Shown: in pieces, positions 1 to 10,762 of the stretch
How the letters are laid out: each line of letters begins with the position of its first letter
Numbering within the stretch: the stretch's first letter is position 1
DNA from: Chlorops oryzae
Lineage: Eukaryota > Arthropoda > Insecta > Diptera > Chloropidae
Assembly (NCBI GenBank): GCA_020466095.1
Contig: CM035808.1
Location: forward strand, 15,844,785 to 15,908,784
Direction: 5' to 3'
DNA: 64,000 nt
The notes under the pieces: generated by a model
What the model was told of the DNA's origin: nothing
The model's database searches: none
Seen by the model: only the letters and a program-made list of their open reading frames with translations
Translations under genes and position numbers: made by a program

Positions 1-70
1 TTCTCAATCTTAATTTCACAAAGATCCTGATTTTAAATTTATATTCATATATATATAATATGAAATCTAG

Positions 71-367
71 GAGGATCGACGCACATGCTCCGAAGGCCCA
101 TCACGATATATAGTGTTTGCGCATCGGGTTGACATTCGTCAGATTTCCTTGGACTTTGGTCATCTGATTGATGTAGTTCTACCGTTGCCACCGATTTCGA
201 ACGCTGTCGCATTGGATGTGGATAGACAAACGGGTGTGATTTATTGGTCCGATACAGTTGAAGACCTAATAATGAGCTCAAGCCCGGATGGCCTACATGT
301 GAATAAAGTTATCGGTGATAGTTTAGAAAATCCCGATGGTCTGGTTGTTGATTCAGTTGGACGGATG
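71..367 (+). CDS. Lrp4: Lrp4 exon a: end of EGF and start of propeller
   Basis: The frame opens after the acceptor ending ...AAATCTAG. It reads EDRRTC, the last Cys of an EGF module, then FAHRVDIRQ, the usual first strand of a YWTD propeller, and IYWSD. The donor is GTGAGT at 368, phase 0. Upstream bases 1-70 look like intron. Confidence 0.88.
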
Positions 368-3163
368 GTGAGTTAATTAGCCAAAATTAAATTCTGTTTA
401 AGTATCTATAAATATTGATGGATCATGTGTATATTCAGCTTTATTGGGCCGATGCTGGTCGACATACGATTGAAGTTGCTAGCCTAAATGGGCATCATCG
501 GCATTTGATTGCATGGAAGGATCTAGAGTCACCGCGTGGTCTCGCCTTGGATTATGAAGCTGGCTTAATGTTTTGGACCGATTGGGGTCACTATCGTAAG
601 ATCGAGCGTGCCCACATGGATGGAGAGAATCGTCAGCGTATTGTAACTTCGAATCTGGGCTGGCCAAATGGTCTTTCGCTGGACTTGAAAACGAAACGCC
701 TTTACTGGGTTGATGCTCAATTGAAGACCATCGACTCGTGCGATTATACCGGAAATCAGCGAAAGCTTATTATGTCCGCCTTGCATCATCCGTACGCACT
801 GGCGCTGACCGATGAATTCATTTATTGGACCGATTGGAAATCAAAAGCGTTACATATGGCAGAGCGTAGGAATATAACGGCCAAACGGGATGTTATGACA
901 AACATTGATGGATTGATGGATATCAAAGTGGTGACGGTAAGTGACTGGGATTTTAGTTGACACTGGTATTTGTTTTTGTTTTCAATAACCAAACGATGAT
1001 CTCGTACAACGATGCTATTATTGATTTAGGTGAACTCAACTCTACCATCGAATGTCTGCGGAAAAAACAATGGCGGCTGTTCGCATCTTTGCTTGCGCAA
1101 TCCCACTGGTTATTCGTGTAAATGTCCCATCGGTGTTAAGCTACAAAATGGCAGTAAAACCGAATGCCAAAATCTACCGCCAGTAAGCTCTCAATTAATA
1201 CTTGAGTGATTTGATTTAGATGAGAAAATTGAAATCGAAATCTTTTATCTTATAGGACTATTTGCTCATTGCTTTACGTTCTGGCATCGGTATGATCTCG
1301 TTGAATACACCCGATTATATGGATATTGTTTTGCCGATAAATGGTGTACATGGTGCTGTTGTCCTTGATTATCATTATCGCAAGAATTGGCTTTTCTTCG
1401 CTGATGTCAATCTCGATGTCATACGTCGCGTTAATTTACTTAACTTGACCCAGTCTAAAGTAATTCTTAGCACTGACCTATTGACTCCAAACGGTATTGC
1501 TGTAGACTGGATAGCCGATAATCTCTACTGGTCTGATACGGATCGAAAAGTGATCGAAGTGTCACGCCTTGACGGGCATTCTCGCAAGAAAATCATTAAC
1601 GATAATTTAGGCGATCCGCGCGCTTTAATTGTGCATCCTCGAAGAGGGTAAATTGTGCAGTGCCGCAGATCAAATCGAAATTGAAGTTTACCATTCTTTC
1701 TGATTTCTTTTAACTTTCGTTTTAGGTATTTATTCTGGTCCGATTGGGATGCACCGGCGAAAATAGAACGTAGTCTTTTAGATGGTTCTAATCGTACACC
1801 GATTGTTACATCGAATGTTGGCTTTCCAACTGGGTTGGCATTGGATTTCGAGTAAGTCTCTCAAAATATACATATGTGTACTTGCATGAGGGAAGAGATC
1901 CTTTCAACGAAAAACTTTCGAATAAAAATCATTTTAGAAACCGTCGTCTTTTGTGGGCCGATGCGTTGGAGGATGTTGTTGCCTATGTCGATTTTAATGG
2001 CAAAAAACGTACGCTGATTGTGCAATACGCACCGCATCCATTCGGAGTGACAGTGGTAAGTTTCGATTGATTCGTTGCCGAAAATAGTTTATAAATTTTA
2101 CAAATTTTTAAATTGTCTTTCATAGTTCGAGAACAGTGTCTTCTGGACTGATTGGTACAATAAGTCAGTGTTTCGGGTTCATCGCGTCGGTCGCGGTTTC
2201 AGTCAACCGATGGAGATTCGCGATTCACTAAGCGGTGCTTTGGACATTCGTGCAGTTTCGCTGAAAAGACAACCTGACGATTGGAATCAATGTGCTCAAG
2301 ATAACGGCGGTTGCTCGCATTTGTGCTTGTATCGAGGATTCGACTACGTCTGCGCATGCCCCGATCGTCCAGAACGTGGTGCCGAACAGTGCTCAACAGT
2401 GCCGAAATTCTTAGTTCCCCGACGACCTAATGAATCGTTATCGGATTACACGGAAGAAACGAACGATAACGATATAAATTCCACTGATGACAACGATCGA
2501 TTTGACGATGACGACGATTTCAACAGACGAAAATCGGCAGAACGTGAAAGATTTATATTGATTGCAACTGCTGTTGTGGGATTGTTGCTTTTGATATGCC
2601 TTGTGGTGATTATTAGTAAGTATTGTAATACTCTCGGATACTTGGATAAAAGAGAACCTATGGAGCGTCACAGATGACACTGCTCTTTTTTTTTTTTATC
2701 GAACCCACATGTCTATCTGAGTACCAAGAGAAATGAAATGTGAAATCTTATTTTTTATAGTGCTCACTGTCAATTCGAAACGCAATAAAACGAAACGCCA
2801 CTCACGCGGCTCTGGACGTTCGGTATTGACATTCTCGAATCCCAATTACAATTCCGATGGTACACCAATGGAACCGAAAACCAATATTTGGAAACGTTTT
2901 AAATATGATAAATCACATGTGAGTACTGAACGCAATACAAGCTTTTAAAAAAAAAAAAACACACACACACACATCAGTGGCATAATTGTTCGAGTTTAAA
3001 ATGAGAACTAATGATTCATTAGGAACGTGTTTATGAGGAGCGCAGTCTCACAACCGAAACGGCATCATCGAGTTTATTTGTGCCTACACCATCACCAATG
3101 GCATCACCATCAACGAAGAATATACAATTGACCACACTGTCCTCACTGTCCACAATTACCTAA
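71..3163 (+). CDS. Lrp4: LRP4-type LDL-receptor-related protein, 3' part (nine exons, 5' end outside window)
   Basis: Spliced model: 71-367, 439-936, 1030-1182, 1256-1647, 1726-1851, 1938-2055, 2126-2615, 2761-2918, 3023-3163. All junctions are GT/AG and the frame stays open across every one, giving about 790 residues. Order: end of an EGF module, YWTD propeller (about residues 8-265), EGF (about 275-310), second YWTD propeller (317 to about 570), EGF (584-617, six Cys), a Ser/Asp/Glu-rich stalk, one transmembrane helix (about 671-692) and a tail of about 98 residues with NPNY near 718. Propellers of this family bind extracellular ligands and NPxY recruits endocytic adaptors. No LDLa repeats lie between the last EGF and the membrane, which argues against Arrow/LRP5/6 and for the LRP4 type, a synaptic co-receptor class in animals. 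The N-terminal LDLa and first propeller part must lie left of the window. Family is seen in the sequence; the exact orthologue is inferred. Confidence 0.92.
439..936 (+). CDS. Lrp4: Lrp4 exon b: bulk of first YWTD propeller
   Basis: It carries four consecutive blade signatures: LYWAD, MFWTD, LYWVD and IYWTD, each followed by an R/K-x-I-E type strand and a DG turn. The exon is phase 0 on both sides; the donor GTAAGT is at 937. Confidence 0.93.
1030..1182 (+). CDS. Lrp4: Lrp4 exon c: EGF-like module
   Basis: A 51-residue exon encoding one EGF module. It has the [10 protein letters not shown] signature typical of the EGF that packs under LRP propellers, and six cysteines. Both boundaries are phase 0. 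Confidence 0.9.
1256..1647 (+). CDS. Lrp4: Lrp4 exon d: first blades of second propeller
   Basis: It starts [16 protein letters not shown], the entry strand of a new propeller, and contains blades WLFFAD and LYWSD. It ends in phase 2 inside a Gly codon. The short intron 1648-1725 joins it to the next blade. Confidence 0.9.
1726..1851 (+). CDS. Lrp4: Lrp4 exon e: propeller blade
   Basis: It encodes [16 protein letters not shown], a complete YWTD-type blade, and LALDFE. Phase 2 enters and phase 2 leaves; the donor GTAAGT is at 1852. Confidence 0.88.
1938..2055 (+). CDS. Lrp4: Lrp4 exon f: propeller blade
   Basis: It encodes [21 protein letters not shown] followed by PHPFGVTV, the blade-to-blade linker. 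Entry is phase 2 and exit phase 0 before GTAAGT at 2056. Confidence 0.88.
2126..2615 (+). CDS. Lrp4: Lrp4 exon g: last blade, EGF, acidic stalk, transmembrane helix
   Basis: It reads VFWTDW (last blade), a six-Cys EGF with DNGGCSHLC, then a low-complexity stalk rich in Asp (including a run of five), a basic patch [10 protein letters not shown] and the hydrophobic segment [20 protein letters not shown]. It ends in phase 1 just after the membrane helix. Confidence 0.92.
2761..2918 (+). CDS. Lrp4: Lrp4 exon h: cytoplasmic tail with NPNY
   Basis: A very basic stretch ([10 protein letters not shown]) follows the membrane helix as expected for a stop-transfer signal. Then comes [10 protein letters not shown], an NPxY internalisation or adaptor motif. 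Phase 1 enters; the exit is phase 0 at GTGAGT (2919). Confidence 0.9.
3023..3163 (+). CDS. Lrp4: Lrp4 exon i: C-terminus and stop
   Basis: It encodes [16 protein letters not shown], then a Ser/Thr/Pro-rich end finishing in LSTIT, with TAA at 3161-3163. The last four residues do not form a class I PDZ ligand, unlike the ends reported for some vertebrate family members. Confidence 0.85.
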   Translation, partial: ERVYEERSLTTETASSSLFVPTPSPMASPSTKNIQLTTLSSLSTIT

Positions 3164-4205
3164 ATTTCATGTCAAAAAAAAAAAACAAAACGATCACGAA
3201 ACGAACGAACGGACGGACGGACGAACGAACAAAAGGACGAACAAACGAGCTCTCAACTATCGATTAAACCTGTTCCTTAAGAAGATAAACTAACAAGTAA
3301 ATTATGCGGAAAGTTGCGGAAAACTCTACGAAAAGTCAACAAAAACTTTAATTTAAATTTAAAAAAAAAAAAAAAACCAAGAAGAAACCCATTAAGAGAA
3401 AGGTGTGATGATAACGAGTAAAAAACAAAAGGCGCGTGAATTTCTTAAATGAAAATTAATAGAAATTAAAAAATGAAAAAAAATGCGAACCATTTCAATT
3501 CTTAGAAGAGTCAAATTTCCCAGCTTTAATTCCAAAAATCAAAGCCGATCACAAATTGAAAACTCAAAAGCTTGAAAACTGATTCAAATGAAACCTTTAA
3601 AGATCGAAACTCCATTCGAAAATCCCCAAAAATGAAGTTATGAAATAGTATAAAAGGAATTTGAAAAAACAAATTACACACTAATGTCGTCTTTTTGGTC
3701 ACTTAAATTTTTTTCTTGCCATTCTGCTTCCTTCGCTTTTCCCACTCCATACTACCGTACCGTATCTGGTAAAATCGCTGTTATTAATTTTTAAAACTTC
3801 ACAATGGCTCTATAACTGTTTCTTATCCCTTACTAACATTAACTAGTTTTCCTTTCTTTTTTTTTTTTTACATTTCATCTTAAATATTTTTGATATTTTT
3901 CTATTTTCACTATGGACCCTCTCTTTCAACCGTCGACGATAGTAATTCCTCTATCCACAGCAAACGTAACTCTTCGATTCCCAATGACATATGTAGGTAT
4001 GATAAATGACGTAAAGAGCACTGCTGCCAGTTTTTTAAACGAATACTCCCTTGACTGTCCAAAAACAAGGCCAAAATTCCAATAAATTCAATATTGAAAT
4101 CTTCTTAAAACAAAAACTTTGGTCCCATAAAATTTTCCCTGACTACTTTTCTGCCCTAAAACTCCACGAAAGGTCATAAATGTCTTTTGATTTAGGGGTG
4201 ATTCG
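3164..4205 (+). other. Probable Lrp4 3' UTR and intergenic DNA
   Basis: No coding signal is present. The stretch is A-rich on the sense strand, with several A8-A16 runs and a short GAAC/GGAC repeat near 3200-3240. An AATAAA lies at 4081. The true cleavage site cannot be fixed: the A-rich plus strand continues, with interruptions, to about 8.4 kb, so the 3' UTR may be long. Confidence 0.4.
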
Positions 4206-4211
4206 CCTAAG

Positions 4212-4619
4212 GCTGAAAACACACCAAAGCCAACAAAACCTTGTTTCATGTCGAATCCGTCAAAAATATATTGCTTCTTGTCTAGCAACACACACCGAAT
4301 ACGACACAACGTTTTGTTGGTCAACGCATTTGTTTGAACGCCGTTCATATATGGCACTCCATACAGCTAACCCACACCGAACTCGACAAAATGTTGCGAA
4401 CGCTTGTCGACGTCGATAATCTCATGTAAGCTTACGGCGCAACGCACACCGAAAACGACACGAGCAAAACAGAAGCTTCGACAAAAAAGCATGCAGAAAG
4501 CTGTTGGCTTGGATTTTGTTTGAGTTCGACTTTGTTGGCGTTGGTGTGGAGTTACGGCGAAAAGCGTTTTTTTGCTGTGCATCAAAAAAAACGTTTTGTT
4601 GGCTTTGGTGTGTTTTCAC
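4212..4619. mobile_element. MITE with about 25-bp terminal inverted repeats
   Basis: The ends read GAAAACACACCAAAGCCAAC inward from the left and the exact reverse complement inward from the right, continuing for about 25 bp. The hexamer CCTAAG flanks both sides (4206-4211 and 4620-4625), a possible target duplication. Open frames inside are short and unrelated to transposases. Superfamily not assigned. Confidence 0.75.
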
Positions 4620-5005
4620 CCTAAGCTGGCAACAGTGGTAAGGAGTATTCACACGATAGGACATGTCCATAAACGGCATTTTTTGATTGCGCGCTGGACA
4701 CGGTACACAGGGACGTACTCTCGTCATACAAAATTCTCATGTTCTGCGCATCCTTTTAAGAAGTTTTTGTTTCGATATCTATCAGAAGATACTAAAATGA
4801 CTCTTCGAGAAAAAAATTGTATGGACTTTTAGATAAATCTTTTTCGGAGGAAATAGTAGCCCTTCCACTAACTACAATCGAAAAATCGAAATGATGAAAG
4901 GTGCTTCTAAGAATCCACTTTCAAGGTGAAGATATCATTGTGAATACTCGTTCTACCATTCAAAGAATTTGTATCAAACTAAAAAGTTAGAAAATAGATA
5001 GTAGT

Positions 5006-5230
5006 CAGGCATGTGCTTGAATCCGAAAGCTGAAGGGATCGGAATTAAAATCGACCAAAATTTCATATAGAATTTACAGATTTTGTTCGTTTTGGTTTTG
5101 GGTCGGAACTGCTATTGGTTCTTAATTGCACAGAGCCCGATTTGATCCGCTTTATTCTATGAGATATATCTGAAATTTATGTTGACTTAAATTCCAATTC
5201 CGTCAGTTTTCGGATTCTAGCACATGCCTG
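5006..5230. mobile_element. Short MITE, hAT-like ends (CAGGCATGTGCT)
   Basis: Left end CAGGCATGTGCTTGAATCCG and right end (reverse complement) CAGGCATGTGCTAGAATCCG match over more than 25 bp. No clean 8-bp target duplication was found. The CA start resembles hAT ends, but the assignment is tentative. Confidence 0.65.
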
Positions 5231-6765
5231 AATCAGGCATTATGGCCTCGTCATAAGATTTCGGGAATTGCAGAGTTAGCAGCTTGGATCATTCGAAAAA
5301 TACCAAAAAAAAACAAAAATCAAAAACAAAAAACAAAAAAAATGTTTATTAAAAACAAAAACGTTTTAGATTAAACCCCATAGCTTGACTCTCCAAAGAC
5401 AACAAAGCATAAATTCAAATTTATGAAAAATTTAAATTCTAATTTTCGTACATGAAAACATTCTTTAAAAAATTATTAAAAATAAAAAAACCAAAATCAT
5501 TAAACATTAAAAATTTAAAAACTTATATTTTTTACATGAAATTTTTGCAGAAGAAAACGTTTTTTTATTTTAGTATGTATTTAAACAAGAAAAAATATTA
5601 TGCACGAGGAAAGAACAAGAATTTCCTGTGTATATTATTAATTACTTATTATTAGTGTGTTTCAAAAACCTTTTTAGCGAAAATGAAAAACGTGCGAAAA
5701 ATGAAAACAGAAATGTTGTAAAACATTTGTAAATAAAAAACATAACAAAAACTTATAATAATAAAAACAAAAGAAGACGTTTTATATGATTTGAGATGAA
5801 TTTTCGGAAACTAAATTATTTTATATTTAAAATTACATATTATGAAAAGATCGAGAATTCAAAGCAAACCATGGAAGAAGAAAGACATTTCATGTTTTAA
5901 TAAAATATTATTTTTTACAATTAATTTCGATATAATTAAGTCTTATTGTGTGTGTGGGTATTCAAAACTGTCCCGGTTACTTGGTATTATTAAAATCTTA
6001 GTTTTTGTTTCAAAAAGCTTGCAGAAATATAGCAGCACATAGATGTGAATCTTCCGATGTCAGAATGGCCTCACAAAAATTATTATTATTAATTAAAAAA
6101 TGAAAATTCGCATAAACCATTAACGAGTAAAAAACAATCAAGTGACTGAAAAGGATGTGCGAATACCCAGCAAAATTAAAAAAAAAAATCTCTTTTCGCA
6201 GACAAAAAAAAAACACCGCTCTGTTCACAATTAAAATTAAGTGGTTTTCTTTTTTCTCACATAAAAATACGAAAATTATCAACTCTTCAAAGGCAGCTCA
6301 GTAATTTTTAAACAGATCAGATAATTCAAAGTTTTTTCTTTAGAAAAAAAGAAAACATTTTTATTGAAAATCTGAAAGAGTTGTTTAAAAAAATAGATTT
6401 ATGAGATCAAAAATAAGTTGAAATATACAGAACAAATTCTTTTATTTGCTCTTCCGGGCTCAAACATTTTCGCAAGCCTAAAGCAAATCTTTTATTTTAA
6501 ATTATTTTCGTTGGAAGCAATGTTTCTCCCTCTCTCTCTCGCTCCTCTCTCTCTCTCTTCTTCCTTGGCCATAGATGGCCACGCCTAGGTGGATCAGAGG
6601 GCAGCATTGTCTAATCAAGCACTTTTCAAACAATTGCTTGTACCAGCTTTCTCCTCCAATCACTAGCGTAGTGAGAAGGCAGCCGCCCTGGACGCCAAAT
6701 CATATTTTGAATTTTATAAATGTCATTCTTTTTATTTAGGGTGGGGTGCGGAATTTTCTCCATTG
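5231..6765. other. A-rich non-coding DNA
   Basis: Dominated by AAAAC-, AAAAT- and poly-A-like sequence on the plus strand with no plausible coding frame. A CT microsatellite sits at about 6527-6563. The block 6564-6765 is less biased and may belong to the unit that carries the adjoining minisatellite. Confidence 0.5.
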
Positions 6766-7072
6766 TGACCCCATTCTGTCCCCATTCTGTACCATTCTGC
6801 CCCATTATGCCCCTATTCTGCCACCATTCTGACCCCACTCTGCCTCCATTCTGTCCTCATTCTGTCACCATTCTGCCCCCACTCTGACCCAATTCTGTCC
6901 CCATTCTGACCCCATTCTGTCCCCATTCTGTCCCCATTCTGTCCTCATTCTGCCCCATTCTGATCCCATTCTGCCCCCACTCTGACCCAATTCTGCCTTT
7001 CTGCCCATTCTGTCCTCATTCTGTCCCCATTCTGCCCCATTCTGATCCCATTCTGTCCCCATTCTGTCCCCC
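6766..7072. repeat. Minisatellite, 11-bp unit CCCCATTCTGT
   Basis: About 27 tandem imperfect units of CCCCATTCTGT, with variants ending GA and GC and occasional 9-10 bp units. Three units equal 33 bp, so the minus strand stays open for long stretches and gives a spurious protein of period 11 (W-G-Q-N-G-D-R-M-G-x-E). Confidence 0.9.
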
Positions 7073-8687
7073 CTTGTGCCCTGGGCCCTGTGGTTCTTCT
7101 TTCACACAAACACGCTGCTGTAAAATCCCTTTTCTGCTCTGTTATGTTAAGTCACTCAAAATAACATTCCTGGGTAGAATTGCCAAAACCTCCAGCAACA
7201 TTTCTACAATTTTATGTCCTTAATCACATCCTTTTAACAGTGCTTTATTATTTAACGATTGGCCACACAAGTATTCGGCCAGGTTAAGCTTTAATGATTC
7301 TAACGTATTCCTTTGGTAATACGCAAGCTCGTTCCTCAATAAAAAAAAAAAAGAGAAAATATATTAATTGTTTCAAACGGCTAATTTAATTAGTTAAATT
7401 AAACAGAGAAGACAGCCTTCTAACAAAATATTATTGGGGAAGATATTGAAAAACAAAAACTATAACAAAAACAAAAAAACTTTTAATAATTTAGTATTAA
7501 TAAATGTAATGTTGTTTCTATTGTTTTCTTCGAACATATCCATCCAAAGTAAAGCATGACAAACAAAACAAAACAAAACAAAACAAAATACCTATTACTG
7601 AAAAGAAAATGCTAATTAAAACTGAATACTTTAACAAAAGCTACAAATAAAACGGAATTTTATAAAAAAAAAAAAAAAAATCAAAACCTAACTTACATTT
7701 TAATATACATATTTACATAAAAAAATGGAATAAAAAGAATTTCAAAAGAAAAATAATTAAAATGATAAATGCATTACACTTGAATTTTCCTTTTTCATAC
7801 GAGCTCATCTTCATGGAAATAAAGAAATCCTTTTGTTTCAAGCATAGACATTCATACATACATACATACATACATACCATTCATACAAACATATGTACTT
7901 GAAATTTTTGGCGTAAACAAGACTGATCACGAAACAACAATGATATGAACACAAAATGAATTAATTTCCATTCAATTATCTAAAGTGAAACACACTCGTT
8001 CATATACATACATACACTTTTGTTTTCTTACAACAAATTATTACCATACGAACATCAAAAAAAAAAAAAAAAAAAAAAAAAAAACACTCACAATCATGGA
8101 AGACAGCGATTCGCAATTTTCGCGCATATGTTTCGCCAGCGATTCGCGCGATCACTTCACAGAATTCAAGTTTCAAACTTAACTTAATATATGTACTCGT
8201 ACTTATTAATGTATTTCTAGATGTGTTTTCTTTATTTTTTTCGTTTTATTGCTAATTTAAATTTAATGATGTATATACGTATAAGATATTCGAATGAAAC
8301 GAGTTATGTTTAAGTGTTAAAAATACAATAATGTATAAAATTACAAATGGAGATTATTGAAAATCAAAAAAAAAATGAAGAAAGAAAAAACGAACATTTA
8401 TTTAATGTGTAACTAATAATAGGTAAAATAGCAAACTTGTTACAAAATAATAAAAGCAAAAAAAAAAAAATTAAATTTGCTTGCGAATTCAAACTCTTTC
8501 GGATTCGCCTCAAGTCGTTAGATACTGGAGCGGCTCCCCAGACTAATTGCTTGCAGTGCGAATCTTTAATGTTTTCTCCAAATTTCCATTATTTTGTAAA
8601 TTTATTTCCTCTTTATTCTCAATAAGTAGCTGGCGAGAACTTAGCTAAGTCTACTAATAGCTTCGATTAAAAGGGATATCCTATGTT
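7073..8687. other. A-rich non-coding DNA with simple repeats
   Basis: Contains (AAAAC)n at 7561-7587, (CATA)n at 7855-7877 and a poly-A run at about 8057-8084. No gene is recognised. A 29-codon reading frame at 8094-8182 has a reasonable start context but no similarity I recognise. Confidence 0.45.
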
Positions 8688-8754
8688 ACTACGTTTAAAC
8701 GGCATAAAAATTAATCGCGAGTAGTGACGTCACCGTTTATACGACAATCCAGAA

Positions 8755-9228
8755 CAGTGTTGGAAAGTGGAAATTTCAGTGTGTACCTAAAATGGTCCAT
8801 AAATTGTAACTAAATATAATAAAGTGTACCTAATATATCCAGCCGGAATTTTTTTCATAAATGCCAAATTCATTAATGTTTTCACCGAAGACATCAAGGG
8901 GAAAATTTGAGTACTTCTCAAATCTGATGACATGGTCATTTAAAGAAGATGTTATTCATACCAATTCTAATGGCAATCTCATCGAGAGAAGGTGTTATTC
9001 ACTCCCGAACGAACCTAGTCTGCACTATGCTACCTTTTTTTGGGAAATGTATAAAACAATTTCTGCAAACACTACTCAGATAACCACAGAAGACCTTTCA
9101 CCATTTAATTCACTAACAAAATTTCTTCATCTTGAAATTGTACCTAAAATGGACAAATTTTACCTACTGTACCTTTGAAGTGAAAAAGGGCCGGAAAAGG
9201 TACAATTACACCTACATTTCCAACACTG
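8755..9228. mobile_element. hAT-type MITE with perfect 8-bp target duplication ATCCAGAA
   Basis: Ends are CAGTGTTGGAAA and its exact reverse complement. ATCCAGAA is repeated immediately outside, at 8747-8754 and 9229-9236. The CAGTG start and 8-bp duplication are hAT hallmarks. Internally, 8836 to about 9000 is homologous to part of the MITE at 48905-49227. There is no transposase; the frame seen inside is chance. Confidence 0.88.
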
Positions 9229-9512
9229 ATCCAGAAACAAGATTCAAATATTTTTTTCGTGCTGCCAGACTGAAAATAAAACGGATTGGTAAATTTAACA
9301 AGAGCACTAGCTACAGAGCTTTCGGCTACCGACTCGAATATATGTATACATATATGTTCTCCTTTCAATGGAGTTAATGCAAAAGCGGAAGGATATCCTT
9401 ATAAAATGCCTATTCTTTTCCTATGATCGAAATAAACGGCGCTGCCAGATCGTCAAAATCAGCAAAATCTGTGAAAAAAAAGTCGCATCATCTGGCGTAT
9501 TTATTGCAATAA

Positions 9513-9679
9513 CTCGGCGGTCACACGTATTAAAACATGTTTTGAAACAATTTGTAAGTTGAAAAAGAGGTGGTTTTTTTGTTGAATGTTCCGAAACAAT
9601 CTTTGTTTCTGTTTTTTTTTTTTCTCATTCATTCAAATGGGATTTTTAAAAAACATGTTTCATAAGTGTGACCGCCGAG
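9513..9679. mobile_element. PIF/Harbinger-like MITE, TAA target duplication
   Basis: Terminal repeats CTCGGCGGTCACAC are exact, followed by imperfectly inverted ATTAAAACATGTTT. TAA stands on both sides (9510-9512 and 9680-9682), matching the TWA target of PIF/Harbinger elements. Only 167 bp long. Confidence 0.7.
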
Positions 9680-10762
9680 TAAGTCTCACTGCGATTTATT
9701 TTCGTGAGTTAGCTAATCGCGATTAAGATTTGTTCTACCCGTGTTAACACGGGGAAAATCGCTACTCGCAATACTCCTTTTAATCACGAGTTATCCGTAC
9801 GTATAAACGTAGTATGTGTGAATTTCCATATATAAATTTTTTTTTATTTCTTTTAACTTTCTTTTATCTTTCGTTTAGTGATCTTAGAATGCAAACGAAG
9901 CAGTTACGATTTAAGGCTCAGGAATCAATGCGGATAGCTTTTGAGGATCACTGCCATTCCATTGTCTGTTTTCCTTGTGTTTCAACCATTTGAATTTTTC
10001 TTTGTAAGATTTTTTTGTTTTTTTAATGTTTCCCCGAAACATTTCTCTAGGGCTTCAGAAAAATGTTTCAAACGAATTCCACACTTTTGAAATCGCATAA
10101 TTTTGTAACGAATTTGCTATTGAAGATGAAAAATTTTTTGAAACGGAAGTTATGGAAACAAGAGATTCGACAATATACGCTGCTAAGACGATTTTATATA
10201 ATATTTTAAGTAAAACGTTATAAGTCAAAAAAGAAAAAAATTTTATCATTTCAATGAACTTAAATTATTTAATAATATTTATAAACGTAAAAATAAAAAT
10301 AAAAATAAAAAACTCTGTGTTTAACACTAAAGACTAACCCAAATAATCGAGAAACTAAATTCAATGTCTATCTAAAGTTAATAAAAAAAATTATATATGA
10401 ATATTTAGGGTATTCACTATGGACTTGGAAACTTCATAGTTTGTTGATTTCCTCTAAATCCTTATTTCAAGTTTATTCTTGTTTCTATATCGAAGATGAA
10501 CGAAAAAACAAAATAAGATTGAAATGAATTATTTAGGAGAAATTACATAGTAATCAAGTCAAACCATTCGGAATTACTCGCGACCAAGTAACCGAGTCTA
10601 TTGTGAGTAGCCGATTTCTACAACCAATAAATTTCGAAAATTGGATTTTAAATGTCGAATAACTTTTCTATTTTATTTAATTATTTATTTATGTATTTAT
10701 ATACATAATTATTTTTTATTTATTTTCGATTGCTATATTATTTAATAAAAATGCGTTCTAAT

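Larger units (their letters stand above)
8690..9811. mobile_element. Outer element of a TE nest, TIR CTACGTTTA-ACG with TA flanks
   Basis: Left CTACGTTTAAACG and right CGTATAAACGTAG are inverted repeats with one mismatch, each flanked by TA. Removing the two inner insertions (8755-9228 and 9513-9679) leaves a body of roughly 470 bp that also contains matching AATCGCGA/CTACTCGC-type subterminal motifs. TA flanks suggest a Tc1/mariner-like origin, but this is weak. Confidence 0.5.

Noticed and set aside
8861..9178. 105-codon frame and a similar peptide near 49.1 kb
   Set aside because: The similarity is explained by shared MITE DNA, in different frames and with no codon-level conservation.
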